A DNA stretch of 54,897 nt from Pseudomonadota bacterium (GTDB taxonomy: Bacteria > Pseudomonadota > Gammaproteobacteria > Burkholderiales > Burkholderiaceae_C). A program made the position numbers and the translations under genes. Below, in pieces: positions 26,824 through 34,578 of the stretch; position 1 is the first letter of the stretch, and each line of letters opens with the position of its first letter. The stretch spans positions 1 to 54,897 of the forward strand of contig JAFEER010000265.1 of the NCBI GenBank assembly GCA_018240985.1, given 5' to 3'. The notes below the pieces were generated by a model. It worked only from the letters and a program-made list of their open reading frames with translations, did no database searches and was not told the origin of the DNA.

Positions 26824-26922
26824 TGGCATAGCGTTCCGCAAGCAGTGGCATAGCATTCCGCATTGGTGGCATAGCATTCCGTTTTAGTGGCATAGCGTTC
26901 CGTTTTAGTGGCATAGCGTTCC
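26824..26922 (+). repeat. oriV: Five iterons, TGGCATAGCrTTCC, of a plasmid-type origin
   Basis: Copies start at 26824, 26846, 26867, 26888 and 26909, each 14 bp and differing only at one purine, with a period of 21-22 bp, that is two helical turns. All are in one direction and lie directly downstream of the trfA-like gene. Spacing, sequence conservation and position are those of replication-initiator binding iterons. An AT-rich stretch (26938-27000) and a DnaA box follow. Confidence 0.92.
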
Positions 26923-27014
26923 ACGCTGCCTTCCTAAGTTGTTGATTTAAATGAATAAATCAGCATCTTTTTGCTCTCTACCTTCTTTCTATCTTCTTTC
27001 TACCAGCAGGCACC

Positions 27015-27023
27015 TGTGGATAA
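27015..27023 (-). promoter_or_regulatory. DnaA box in the origin region
   Basis: The plus strand reads TGTGGATAA, the complement of the perfect consensus TTATCCACA. It is 92 bases beyond the last iteron, across an AT-rich stretch suited to strand opening. The remainder of the stretch to 27161 shows nothing else clear. Confidence 0.75.
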
Positions 27024-27161
27024 CTACCGCCAGCGCAGACGGGCAGCCCAAGGAGTCTGAGCTGGTGGCATGTTTTGACAGGATCCCCAAAATCTCTGGC
27101 ATCGGAGATGCACTACACGTGCAATCGCGCAGCAACCACAGCCTTCTACGGGTACGCCAGC

Positions 27162-27443
27162 TCACTCCCCCACACCCAGCCGCAACCCTCGCTCCAGCAT
27201 CTGCACCACAGCCAGGTTGATCACCGCAGCACGGCTCTGCCCCAGCTGCCCAGCGAGCTCATCAACCCGCTCCAGCAAGGGCTCGGTGATGGTGAGCGTG
27301 ATTTGCACTTTGCGCCCCTTGCGCACCCTGCGTGGTGCCGGGGGCGTATCTACGCCAGCATCCGGCGCCCCGGCAATAAAAGCGTCAGCCGCCTCGGAAG
27401 CGACAGCTTCGGCAGTTTTGGTTGGTTTCCTTGTAATGGCCAT
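27162..27443 (-). CDS. Ribbon-helix-helix partition partner of ParA
   Basis: A 93-residue protein with a disordered, Ala- and Pro-rich N-terminus (1-40), a basic patch (RRVRKGRK) and a C-terminal ribbon-helix-helix domain (KVQITLTITEPLLERVDEL then SRAAVINLAVVQMLERG). It follows parA by 36 bases on the same strand. Small RHH proteins in this position are the centromere-binding ParB-equivalents (ParG/Omega type) of type Ib partition systems; the basic, flexible N-terminus fits ParG, which stimulates ParA with an arginine-rich tail. Confidence 0.78.
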   Translation of the reverse strand: MAITRKPTKTAEAVASEAADAFIAGAPDAGVDTPPAPRRVRKGRKVQITLTITEPLLERVDELAGQLGQSRAAVINLAVVQMLERGLRLGVGE

Positions 27444-27479
27444 ACAGTAATCAAAGATTGAAATGCAATGTTTTTAATA

Positions 27480-28121
27480 TTAGAACAATGCGTCCAGCAG
27501 TGAATTCAGCTCTGCGATCGCCTTGTCGTCTCTGGGCTTGGCCTCCAGCACGCACAGGCCAGCGCCCGCAGCGTTGGCAAAGGCCTTGCGGCGGCGCAGT
27601 GGGGTCGGCAGGTACTCAAACTGCGGCACTTCGGCCACGGCAGCCGCCGCCTCGGCGTTGTCGCTGGAATGCTCGCCAGGGTCGGCGCAGTTGAGTACGG
27701 CAAAGGCGCGCAGGCCGTCGCGCACGCTGCGGGCCTCATCCACCAGGGCTGCGATGTCACTCAGCGCCCACACGTCATAGCTGCGAGGCTGGAACGGCAC
27801 CAGCAGCACGTCTGACAAGACCAGCGCCGCACGCAAGGCGGTTGAATCCCGTCCGCCAGCGTCAATCACCACGTCATCAAATTTGGCAGCCTGCTGCTGC
27901 ACCTGGGCGCGCAAGGTGGGGCCATCCGGGTAGGTAGCGCAGGCGATGCCTGGCGCGTGCCCCGCTGCCGCGCGAATACTGATGGCTGTTTGGGCTGTGC
28001 CCTGGCGGTCGCCATCAATCAGCCACACGTCACGGCCTGCAAGGGCTCGGGCGATGGCTAGGTTCACGGCCAGTGTCGTCTTGCCTACCCCGCCTTTGGT
28101 GTTCCCAATGGTGATGATCAT
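27480..28121 (-). CDS. parA: ParA-family partition ATPase (type Ib)
   Basis: A 213-residue deviant-Walker ATPase. KGGVGKTT at residues 9-16 carries the signature Lys of ParA/MinD proteins, DGDRQGTA is the A' region, and VVIDAGGRDS the Walker B. It lacks the N-terminal helix-turn-helix of larger ParA proteins, so it is the short type Ib class and its RHH partner should do the DNA binding. It moves plasmid copies apart by patterning on the nucleoid. It is read divergently from the RM operon; an AT-rich inverted repeat precedes it. Confidence 0.92.
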   Translation of the reverse strand: MIITIGNTKGGVGKTTLAVNLAIARALAGRDVWLIDGDRQGTAQTAISIRAAAGHAPGIACATYPDGPTLRAQVQQQAAKFDDVVIDAGGRDSTALRAALVLSDVLLVPFQPRSYDVWALSDIAALVDEARSVRDGLRAFAVLNCADPGEHSSDNAEAAAAVAEVPQFEYLPTPLRRRKAFANAAGAGLCVLEAKPRDDKAIAELNSLLDALF

Positions 28122-28131
28122 CTGTTTTCAC

Positions 28132-28153
28132 ATCAATTTAATATTGAGTTGAT
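28132..28153. promoter_or_regulatory. AT-rich inverted repeat upstream of parA (possible parS/operator)
   Basis: TCAAT and ATTGA flank TTAAT at 28133-28147, and a second, overlapping pair, ATCAA and TTGAT, spans 28132-28153. The site is 11 bases from the parA start. The RHH protein could bind here to repress parA and serve as centromere. Functional assignment is inference from position. Confidence 0.5.
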
Positions 28154-28298
28154 TTGTTTTTAAATTGTAAAACAGTGAATTTCATCCGACAACATGCACT
28201 TCCACAGGCATCTGGCAATGTTCACCTATGCGCACGAATTCATTCCGGCCGCGAAGCATATGCAGTACATTTGCACGACAACCATCCTGTGCATTGCC

Positions 28299-28496
28299 AT
28301 GTCGCTTCTCAAGGACGAAACCCTCTCCATCCGCACCTCTTCTGAGATCAAGCAATTGGTGCGCCTGGCTGCTGAGCGCGAGCGGCGCTCGGTCTCTTCC
28401 ATGATCGAAATCCTGGTGTTGGACTACGCCCGCCAGCACAAGCTTCAGCCCGCTTCCACGGCAACGGCAAAAACGAAAAAAACCGCCAAGCAATGA
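28299..28496 (+). CDS. Small Arc/RHH-like protein leading the RM operon
   Basis: A 65-residue protein. LSIRTSSEIKQLVRLAAERE and RSVSSMIEILVLDYARQHKL give the strand-helix-helix of an Arc/MetJ-type ribbon-helix-helix domain, followed by a Lys/Thr-rich tail. Its stop overlaps the hsdM1 start in ATGA, making it the first gene of the coupled RM operon. A regulator that times expression of the restriction genes is the natural guess; it could also belong to a toxin-antitoxin type family, but no toxin is next to it. The open frame extends 35 codons upstream without similarity. Confidence 0.75.
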   Translation: MSLLKDETLSIRTSSEIKQLVRLAAERERRSVSSMIEILVLDYARQHKLQPASTATAKTKKTAKQ

Positions 28497-29995
28497 ACGA
28501 CCCGTTGCCCCATATCACCCCTGCCCAACTCGAAAGCCATCTCTGGGAATCCGCCAACATCCTGCGCGGCCCGGTGGATGCGGCCGACTTCAAGACCTAT
28601 ATCTTTCCGCTGCTGTTCTTCAAGCGCATCTGCGATGTCTGGGATGAGGAATACCAGGAAATCGTCGATGAAACCGGCGACGAGCAACTGGCCTGCTTCC
28701 CTGAGTCGCACCGTTTTCAGATACCGCAGGACTGCCACTGGAACGACGTGCGCGCCAAGGCGGCCAACATCGGCGCGGCCCTGCACCACGCCATGCGCGG
28801 CATTGAGCAGGCCAACCCCGACACCCTGTACGGTGTCTTCGGCGATGCGCAGTGGTCGAACAAAGAGCGCCTGTCAGACGCCTTGCTCAAGGACTTGATC
28901 GAGCACTTCTCGCGCATCTCCTTTGGCAACCAAGACATCGCCTCGGATGTGTTGGGCGATGCCTACGAATACCTGATCAAGAAGTTTGCCGACGCCACCA
29001 ACAAGAAGGCCGGTGAGTTCTACACCCCACGCAGCGTGGTGCGGCTGATGATCGACATGCTCGACCCCAAAGAAGGGCAGACCATCTACGACCCTGCTTG
29101 CGGCACCGGCGGCATGTTGCTTGCTGCCGTGCAGCACGTGCATGAACAGCATGGCGATGTCAAACGCCTGTGGGGCAAGCTCTATGGGCAGGAGAAGAAC
29201 CTCACCACCTCGTCCATCGCCCGCATGAACCTGTTTCTACACGGTATTGAGGACTTTCAAATCGTGCGTGGCGACACCTTGCGCAACCCGGCATTTTTCG
29301 ACGGTGACCGCCTGGCCAGCTTCGACTGCGTAATCGCCAACCCGCCGTTCTCGCTTGAAAAGTGGGGCGAAGAACTGTGGGTCAACGACCCCTTTGGTCG
29401 CAACTTTGCCGGCCTGCCACCTTCCTCCAGTGGAGATTTCGCCTGGGTGCAGCACATGGTCAAGTCGATGGCCGACGGTACGGGCCGCATGGCCGTGGTG
29501 CTGCCCCAGGGGGCGTTGTTTCGCAAGGGTGCAGAAGGCAGCATCCGCCAAAAATTGCTGGAGCTCGATCTGGTGGATGCCGTTATCGGCCTGGCCCCCA
29601 ATCTGTTCTATGGCACTGGCCTGGCCGCCTGCATTCTGGTGCTGCGCAAGCACAAACCCGCCGCGCACAAAAACAAGGTGTTGATCGCTGATGCGTCGCG
29701 CCTGTTCAAAAAAGGCCGCGCGCAAAACTTCCTGGAGCCAGAGCATGCCGCCAGCATCCTGGGCTGGTATCGCGGCTTTGCCGATGTGCAAGACGCCGTG
29801 CGCGTGGTCAGCCTGGGCGACATCCAGGCCGAGGACTGGACGCTCAACATCTCGCGCTACGTGCTGCCCCCATTGCAAGAAGACATACCGCCCCTGCCCG
29901 ATGCCATCGCCGCCTTCAAGGATGCGCTGGCGCGCTGCCGCGAGGCGGAAGAACGCCTGGCCCAGGTGATGACCGAAGGAGGCTGGCTGCAATGA
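28493..29995 (+). CDS. hsdM: Type I restriction-modification methyltransferase subunit, HsdM copy 1
   Basis: A 500-residue N6-adenine methyltransferase subunit. HsdM_N helical domain (1-130, with FPLLFFKRICDVWDEEY), then the methylase domain with SAM motif DPACGTGG at 200-207 and catalytic NPPF at 283-286. KKAGEFYTPRSVVRLM is the usual segment before motif I. It overlaps the preceding RHH gene and the next gene by ATGA junctions. It should pair with HsdS to methylate adenines in the target. All active-site motifs are intact, so it is not a dead copy despite the second hsdM directly behind it. Confidence 0.95.
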   Translation: MNDPLPHITPAQLESHLWESANILRGPVDAADFKTYIFPLLFFKRICDVWDEEYQEIVDETGDEQLACFPESHRFQIPQDCHWNDVRAKAANIGAALHHAMRGIEQANPDTLYGVFGDAQWSNKERLSDALLKDLIEHFSRISFGNQDIASDVLGDAYEYLIKKFADATNKKAGEFYTPRSVVRLMIDMLDPKEGQTIYDPACGTGGMLLAAVQHVHEQHGDVKRLWGKLYGQEKNLTTSSIARMNLFLHGIEDFQIVRGDTLRNPAFFDGDRLASFDCVIANPPFSLEKWGEELWVNDPFGRNFAGLPPSSSGDFAWVQHMVKSMADGTGRMAVVLPQGALFRKGAEGSIRQKLLELDLVDAVIGLAPNLFYGTGLAACILVLRKHKPAAHKNKVLIADASRLFKKGRAQNFLEPEHAASILGWYRGFADVQDAVRVVSLGDIQAEDWTLNISRYVLPPLQEDIPPLPDAIAAFKDALARCREAEERLAQVMTEGGWLQ

Positions 29996-31533
29996 GCGAC
30001 ACGAGCAAAAACACCACCCCAAAACGCATCAGCCAGCAAGAGCTCGAAAGCTACCTTTGGGGCGCCGCCGTGCTGCTGCGCGGCCTGATCGACGCGGGCG
30101 ACTACAAGCAGTTCATCTTTCCCCTGCTGTTCTACAAACGCGTCTCCGACGTGTGGGACGAGGAATACCAGGCCGCGCTGGCCGAGTCCGATGGTGATCT
30201 GTCTTACGCCGAGTTTGCCGAAAACCACCGCTTCCAAATCCCGGCTGAAGCGCAGTGGCAAGCCGTGCGCCAGGCGCCCAAGAACGTCGGCGCCGCCATC
30301 CAGAAAGCCATGCGCGCCATCGAGGCGGCCAACCCCGACATGCTCGACGGCATCTTTGGCGATGCCCCCTGGACGAACGGCGAGCGCCTGCCCGATGCCA
30401 CGCTGAAAAACCTCATCGAGCATTTCTCCACCCGCACGCTGTCGGTCGCCAACGTGCCCGAGGACGAACTGGGCAACGCCTACGAATACCTGATCAAGAA
30501 GTTTGCCGACGACTCTGGCCACACCGCCGCCGAGTTTTACACCAACCGCACCGTGGTGCATTTGATGACCCAACTGCTGGCACCCAAGGCGGGCGAATCC
30601 ATCTACGACCCCACCTGCGGCACGGGCGGCATGTTGATCTCGGCGCTGGACGAAGTAAAGCGCTCAGGGGGCGAGTACCGCACGCTCAAACTCTACGGGC
30701 AAGAGCGCAACCTCATCACCTCCAGCATCGCCCGCATGAATTTGTTTCTGCACGGCGTGGAAGACTTCGAGATCATCCGGGGCGACACGCTGGCCCACCC
30801 CAGGCACATCGAAGGCGACCGCCTGCGCCAGTTCGATGTCATCCTGGCCAACCCGCCATACTCCATCAAGCAGTGGGATCGCGAGGCCTGGAGCAGCGAC
30901 AAATGGGGGCGCAACTTTCTCGGCACGCCGCCACAGGGCCGTGCCGACTACGCCTTTCAGCAGCACATCCTCACCAGCCTCACGGCCAAGGGCCGCAGCG
31001 CCGCCCTGTGGCCGCACGGCGTGCTGTTTCGCAACGAAGAGCAGTCCATGCGCGCCAAGATGGTGGAGCAGGACTGGGTGGAAGCCATCATCGGCCTGGG
31101 GCCCAACCTGTTCTACAACTCGCCCATGGAGTCCTGCATCGTCGTCTGCAACCGCCACAAGGCGGCAGCACGCAAGGGTAAGGTGATCTTCATCGACGCG
31201 GTGAATGAAGTCACCCGCGAGCGGGCGCAAAGCTTTTTGAAGCCTGAGCACCAGCAGCGCATCCTGTCCGCGTACAAGGCTTTTGCCGATGTGCCCGGTT
31301 TCGCCAAGGTCGCCACCCTGGCGGAAATCGGCGCCAATGCGGACAACCTCTCGATCCCGCTGTACGTGAAGCGCATTGCCGCCGCCATCGCCACCGACAG
31401 CAATGGTGACGCGGTATCGCTGCGCTCTGCCTGGGAGCAATGGCAAACCGATGGCCGCACGTTCTGGCAACAGATGGATGTTTTGATCGAAACGCTGGAT
31501 GGCCTCGCCGTGCAGGAGAAACCCGATGCGTAG
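29992..31533 (+). CDS. hsdM: Type I restriction-modification methyltransferase subunit, HsdM copy 2
   Basis: A 513-residue HsdM clearly related to copy 1 along its whole length but well diverged: FPLLFYKRVSDVWDEEY, TAAEFYTNRTVVHLM, DPTCGTGG at 206-213 and NPPY at 287-290. The NPPY versus NPPF difference and changed surroundings make a recent duplication unlikely. Both copies keep their catalytic residues. With one hsdS and one hsdR in the operon, the two might form a mixed M1M2S complex or serve different recognition halves; this is inference. ATGA overlap at its start and an 8-base overlap with the next gene show tight coupling. Confidence 0.95.
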   Translation: MSDTSKNTTPKRISQQELESYLWGAAVLLRGLIDAGDYKQFIFPLLFYKRVSDVWDEEYQAALAESDGDLSYAEFAENHRFQIPAEAQWQAVRQAPKNVGAAIQKAMRAIEAANPDMLDGIFGDAPWTNGERLPDATLKNLIEHFSTRTLSVANVPEDELGNAYEYLIKKFADDSGHTAAEFYTNRTVVHLMTQLLAPKAGESIYDPTCGTGGMLISALDEVKRSGGEYRTLKLYGQERNLITSSIARMNLFLHGVEDFEIIRGDTLAHPRHIEGDRLRQFDVILANPPYSIKQWDREAWSSDKWGRNFLGTPPQGRADYAFQQHILTSLTAKGRSAALWPHGVLFRNEEQSMRAKMVEQDWVEAIIGLGPNLFYNSPMESCIVVCNRHKAAARKGKVIFIDAVNEVTRERAQSFLKPEHQQRILSAYKAFADVPGFAKVATLAEIGANADNLSIPLYVKRIAAAIATDSNGDAVSLRSAWEQWQTDGRTFWQQMDVLIETLDGLAVQEKPDA

Positions 31534-33418
31534 TGCCTTGGAGCTGTTCGAGGAGCTCAATGCGGTGGATGAGTCCACCCGCATCGAAGCCAAGCGCGCC
31601 AGTGAGCTGGGCAAGTCCGTCATGCAGACGGTGATCGCATTTGCCAACGAGCCCGGGCTGAATGGTGGCTACCTGCTGCTCGGCGCAGACTGGTCCATCA
31701 ATGACAAGGGCGATACGGTATACCGGCCCGCCGGACTGCCCGACCCGGACAAGGTGCAGCGGGACTTGGCCTCGCAATGTGCCAGCATGCTCAGCGTCAC
31801 GCTGCGGCCGGAGATGCAACTGGAAACGGTCGATGGGCATACCGTGCTGGTGGTCTATGTGCCCGAGGCCGATGTCACCCACAAGCCCGTTTACCTCAAG
31901 GCCACCGGCCTACCTCGTGGCGCGTATCGGCGCATTGGCAGCACTGACCAGCACTGCGTAGACGAAGACCTCTGGGTGCTGCGCGGCGAAAGCCAACCCA
32001 GCCATGGCCCCGACACCAGCGTGCTGCCTGATGCACGGCTTGACGACTTTGACCCCGCTGCGATTGCAGCCTATCGCCGCGACCGTGGCCGCATCAACCC
32101 TCAGGCGGAAGAGCTCGCCTACGGTGACGACGACATGCTTGAGGCCCTGGGCGCCTTACGTCGCGTCGATGGGGCGCTGCGTCCCACCTTGGCCGGGATC
32201 GTGCTGTTTGGCAAGCCGCTAGCCCTGCGGCGGCTCTTGCCCATGGTCCTTATCGACTACATCCGCGTGCCCGGTAACGAATGGGTGGAAGACCCAGACA
32301 ACCGCTTCCAGTCCATCGACATCCGCAAACCCCTGCTGCTGGCCTTGCCTCAGGCCGAGGCCAGCATCATCGATGAGCTGCCCAAAGGTTTCCGTTTGCC
32401 CGAAGGGCAGCTGCAAAGCGTGCAAGAGCCTATCCTGCCGCGCAAGGTCATCCGCGAGGCCCTGGCCAATGCGGCCATGCACCGCAGCTATACCGTCCAC
32501 AGCCCCACGCAGATCATCCGCTTCAGCAACCGCATCGAAGTGCGCAATGTGGGCTACTCGCTCAAGGCCCCCGAGCAACTGGGCTCACCGGGCTCACGCC
32601 TGCGCAACCCGGTGATTGCGGCGGTGTTGCACGACCTGCATCTGGCCGAAGCCAAGGGGACCGGCATTCGCGCTATGCGTCGCCTCGCGGCAGAAGCCGG
32701 GCTCACCGCCCCCGAGTTCCATTCCGACCGGCAGGCCAACGAGTTCAAGCTCACGCTCTTCCTGCACAACCTGCTGACCGAGGACGACCATGCCTGGCTG
32801 CGCGGTTTTGCGGGAGGGGCGGTGAGCGGTGACGAAGCCAAGGCGCTGATCTACGCAAGGGAGACCGGCGCCGTGGACAACAGCGCTTGTCGTGACTTCT
32901 GTGGCCTCGATACACTGGCTGCCAGCCACTTGCTGCGCCGCCTGCGCGATCGGGGACTGCTGGACAAAGAAGGCTCCGGCAGCGGCACCTATTACGTGCT
33001 GGCCCAAGCCGACGCCGCCCCCCCAGAGCCGCCAGCCCAGCTCGCGCTGGACATCGAAACAGAGCCCTCGCCGGAGGCCTCTGGGACGGAGGTGCCCTCG
33101 CCTGACACCAATTCCAATACACCAGCATGCAACCCAGAGCTTGCAACCTTGCCGCCAGAGCTTGCAACCTTGCTTGCAACCCTGAAGGGCCGCACTCAAG
33201 AGGATGATCTGCGCCAGGCCATCGTTCGCCTGTGCGCTTGGGCTCCACTCACGGTAGACCAACTTGCAACCTTGCTGGGCAAGAGCCGCGACTACCTGCG
33301 CAACAAGCACCTGATTCCCATGGTAGGCAGCGGTCGGCTGCGCTTTCGCTACCCGGAAAGCGCCAAACACCCCCATCAGGCCTATGTGGCACCCTTGGAC
33401 AGTACGACAAAGCCATGA
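31526..33418 (+). CDS. Schlafen/AlbA_2-type putative ATP-binding regulator inside the RM operon
   Basis: A 630-residue protein. Residues about 10-140 form an AlbA_2 (Schlafen-like, divergent AAA-4) nucleic-acid-binding domain (EAKRASELGKSVMQTVIAFAN). A RecG-C/HATPase_c_4-like region is at about 280-420 (IREALANAAMHRSY, EAKGTGIRAMRRLA), then winged-helix segments. A Pro/Glu-rich linker (about 500-560), in which LATLPPELATL-type motifs repeat, precedes a C-terminal helical domain. The ATG at 31526 has AGGAG seven bases upstream. It overlaps hsdM2 and overlaps hsdS in ATGA, so it is an integral operon member. AlbA_2 proteins occur in other type I RM loci; their task there is unknown to me. Confidence 0.83.
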   Translation: MRSALELFEELNAVDESTRIEAKRASELGKSVMQTVIAFANEPGLNGGYLLLGADWSINDKGDTVYRPAGLPDPDKVQRDLASQCASMLSVTLRPEMQLETVDGHTVLVVYVPEADVTHKPVYLKATGLPRGAYRRIGSTDQHCVDEDLWVLRGESQPSHGPDTSVLPDARLDDFDPAAIAAYRRDRGRINPQAEELAYGDDDMLEALGALRRVDGALRPTLAGIVLFGKPLALRRLLPMVLIDYIRVPGNEWVEDPDNRFQSIDIRKPLLLALPQAEASIIDELPKGFRLPEGQLQSVQEPILPRKVIREALANAAMHRSYTVHSPTQIIRFSNRIEVRNVGYSLKAPEQLGSPGSRLRNPVIAAVLHDLHLAEAKGTGIRAMRRLAAEAGLTAPEFHSDRQANEFKLTLFLHNLLTEDDHAWLRGFAGGAVSGDEAKALIYARETGAVDNSACRDFCGLDTLAASHLLRRLRDRGLLDKEGSGSGTYYVLAQADAAPPEPPAQLALDIETEPSPEASGTEVPSPDTNSNTPACNPELATLPPELATLLATLKGRTQEDDLRQAIVRLCAWAPLTVDQLATLLGKSRDYLRNKHLIPMVGSGRLRFRYPESAKHPHQAYVAPLDSTTKP

Positions 33419-34578
33419 CTAACAAGACCTTGAAGCCCGGTTGGCGGCGCGTGAAGTTCGGCGACGTGGTGCGCCTCTCGAAAGCCCGCAGCCAAGACCC
33501 GCTGGCCGATGGCATTGAACGCTACGTCGGCCTGGAACACCTCGAACCCGGCGACTTGCGCATCCGCAGTTGGGGCAACGTCGCCGACGGCGTGACCTTT
33601 ACCAGCGTGTTTCAACCCGGGCAGATGCTGTTCGGCAAGCGACGCGCTTACCAGCGCAAGGTGGCGGTGGCGGATTTCTCTGGCGTGTGTTCCGGGGACA
33701 TCTACGTGTTGGAGACCAAGGACGCGCAGGTTTTGCTGCCGGAGCTGCTGCCCTTCATTTGCCAGACCGACGCCTTTTTCGGTCATGCAGTGGGTACGTC
33801 GGCGGGATCGTTGAGCCCGCGTACCAATTGGACGAGTTTGGCGGGGTTTGAGTTTGCGCTGCCGCCGATGGAAGAACAGACAACACTTGTTGACCTTTTT
33901 CAAGGACTTGAGCTAACCAGCGAAGCGCACCAAAGAGTGGGAGCCGTAGCCGACCAGCTTGTTCGATCATTATTTTCAGACGTACTAAATCGGAAATGGC
34001 CTGTTGTCGAACTTGGCGCAGTTGTTCAGGAGACGCAATACGGACTTTCAATCAACGCAGGGTCGGACGGGCAATATCCGATACTTCGGATGATGAATAT
34101 TGAAGATGGGCTATGCGTCGAAAATGACATCAAGTATGTGGATCTCGGCGATAAAGATTTCGAGGCATATCGACTCATCCATGGCGATGTGCTTTTTAAT
34201 CGCACCAACAGCTATGAATTAGTGGGCAGAACAGGTGTTTACGATCTCAATGGTGATCACGTATTCGCTTCGTACCTGGTGCGAATCAAGACAAACACGG
34301 AAAAACTAGAGCCAAAGTTCCTGGCGTTTTACCTGAACTCTGATTTTGGACGCCGACAGGTGCTCGCTTATGCAACCAAAGCCGTGAGTCAGGCAAACGT
34401 GAACGCCAGTAATTTGCTTCGTGTCCGTCTGCCGCTGCCACCGCTGGATGTACAACAACAGTTGCTGGATGAGATCGCTGAAGTGAAATCGGCGGAAAAG
34501 GTAGCGTTGGAGCGCCGCATCTCTTCAGAGGAGATGAAGAAGCAGTTGTTCGCAAAGATCACGGGTGACGCCAGATGA
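33415..34578 (+). CDS. hsdS: Type I restriction-modification specificity subunit
   Basis: A 387-residue HsdS. Two target-recognition domains (about 5-165 and 185-350) are each followed by a conserved helical spacer. The proximal one begins LPPMEEQTTLVDLFQ and the distal one LPLPPLDVQQQLLDEI, the expected repeat that sets half-site spacing. Each recognition domain reads one half of a bipartite DNA target. The second half is noticeably more AT-rich than the first, which fits domain exchange by recombination. The start at MTNKTLKPGW overlaps the previous stop in ATGA, and hsdR follows by another ATGA. Confidence 0.93.
   Translation: MTNKTLKPGWRRVKFGDVVRLSKARSQDPLADGIERYVGLEHLEPGDLRIRSWGNVADGVTFTSVFQPGQMLFGKRRAYQRKVAVADFSGVCSGDIYVLETKDAQVLLPELLPFICQTDAFFGHAVGTSAGSLSPRTNWTSLAGFEFALPPMEEQTTLVDLFQGLELTSEAHQRVGAVADQLVRSLFSDVLNRKWPVVELGAVVQETQYGLSINAGSDGQYPILRMMNIEDGLCVENDIKYVDLGDKDFEAYRLIHGDVLFNRTNSYELVGRTGVYDLNGDHVFASYLVRIKTNTEKLEPKFLAFYLNSDFGRRQVLAYATKAVSQANVNASNLLRVRLPLPPLDVQQQLLDEIAEVKSAEKVALERRISSEEMKKQLFAKITGDAR

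Noticed and set aside
26824-26922. The five regularly spaced repeats could be taken for a small CRISPR array.
   Set aside because: The repeat is 14 bp with 7-8 bp between copies, partly conserved, and sits directly after a TrfA-like gene. Spacers are far too short; these are iterons.
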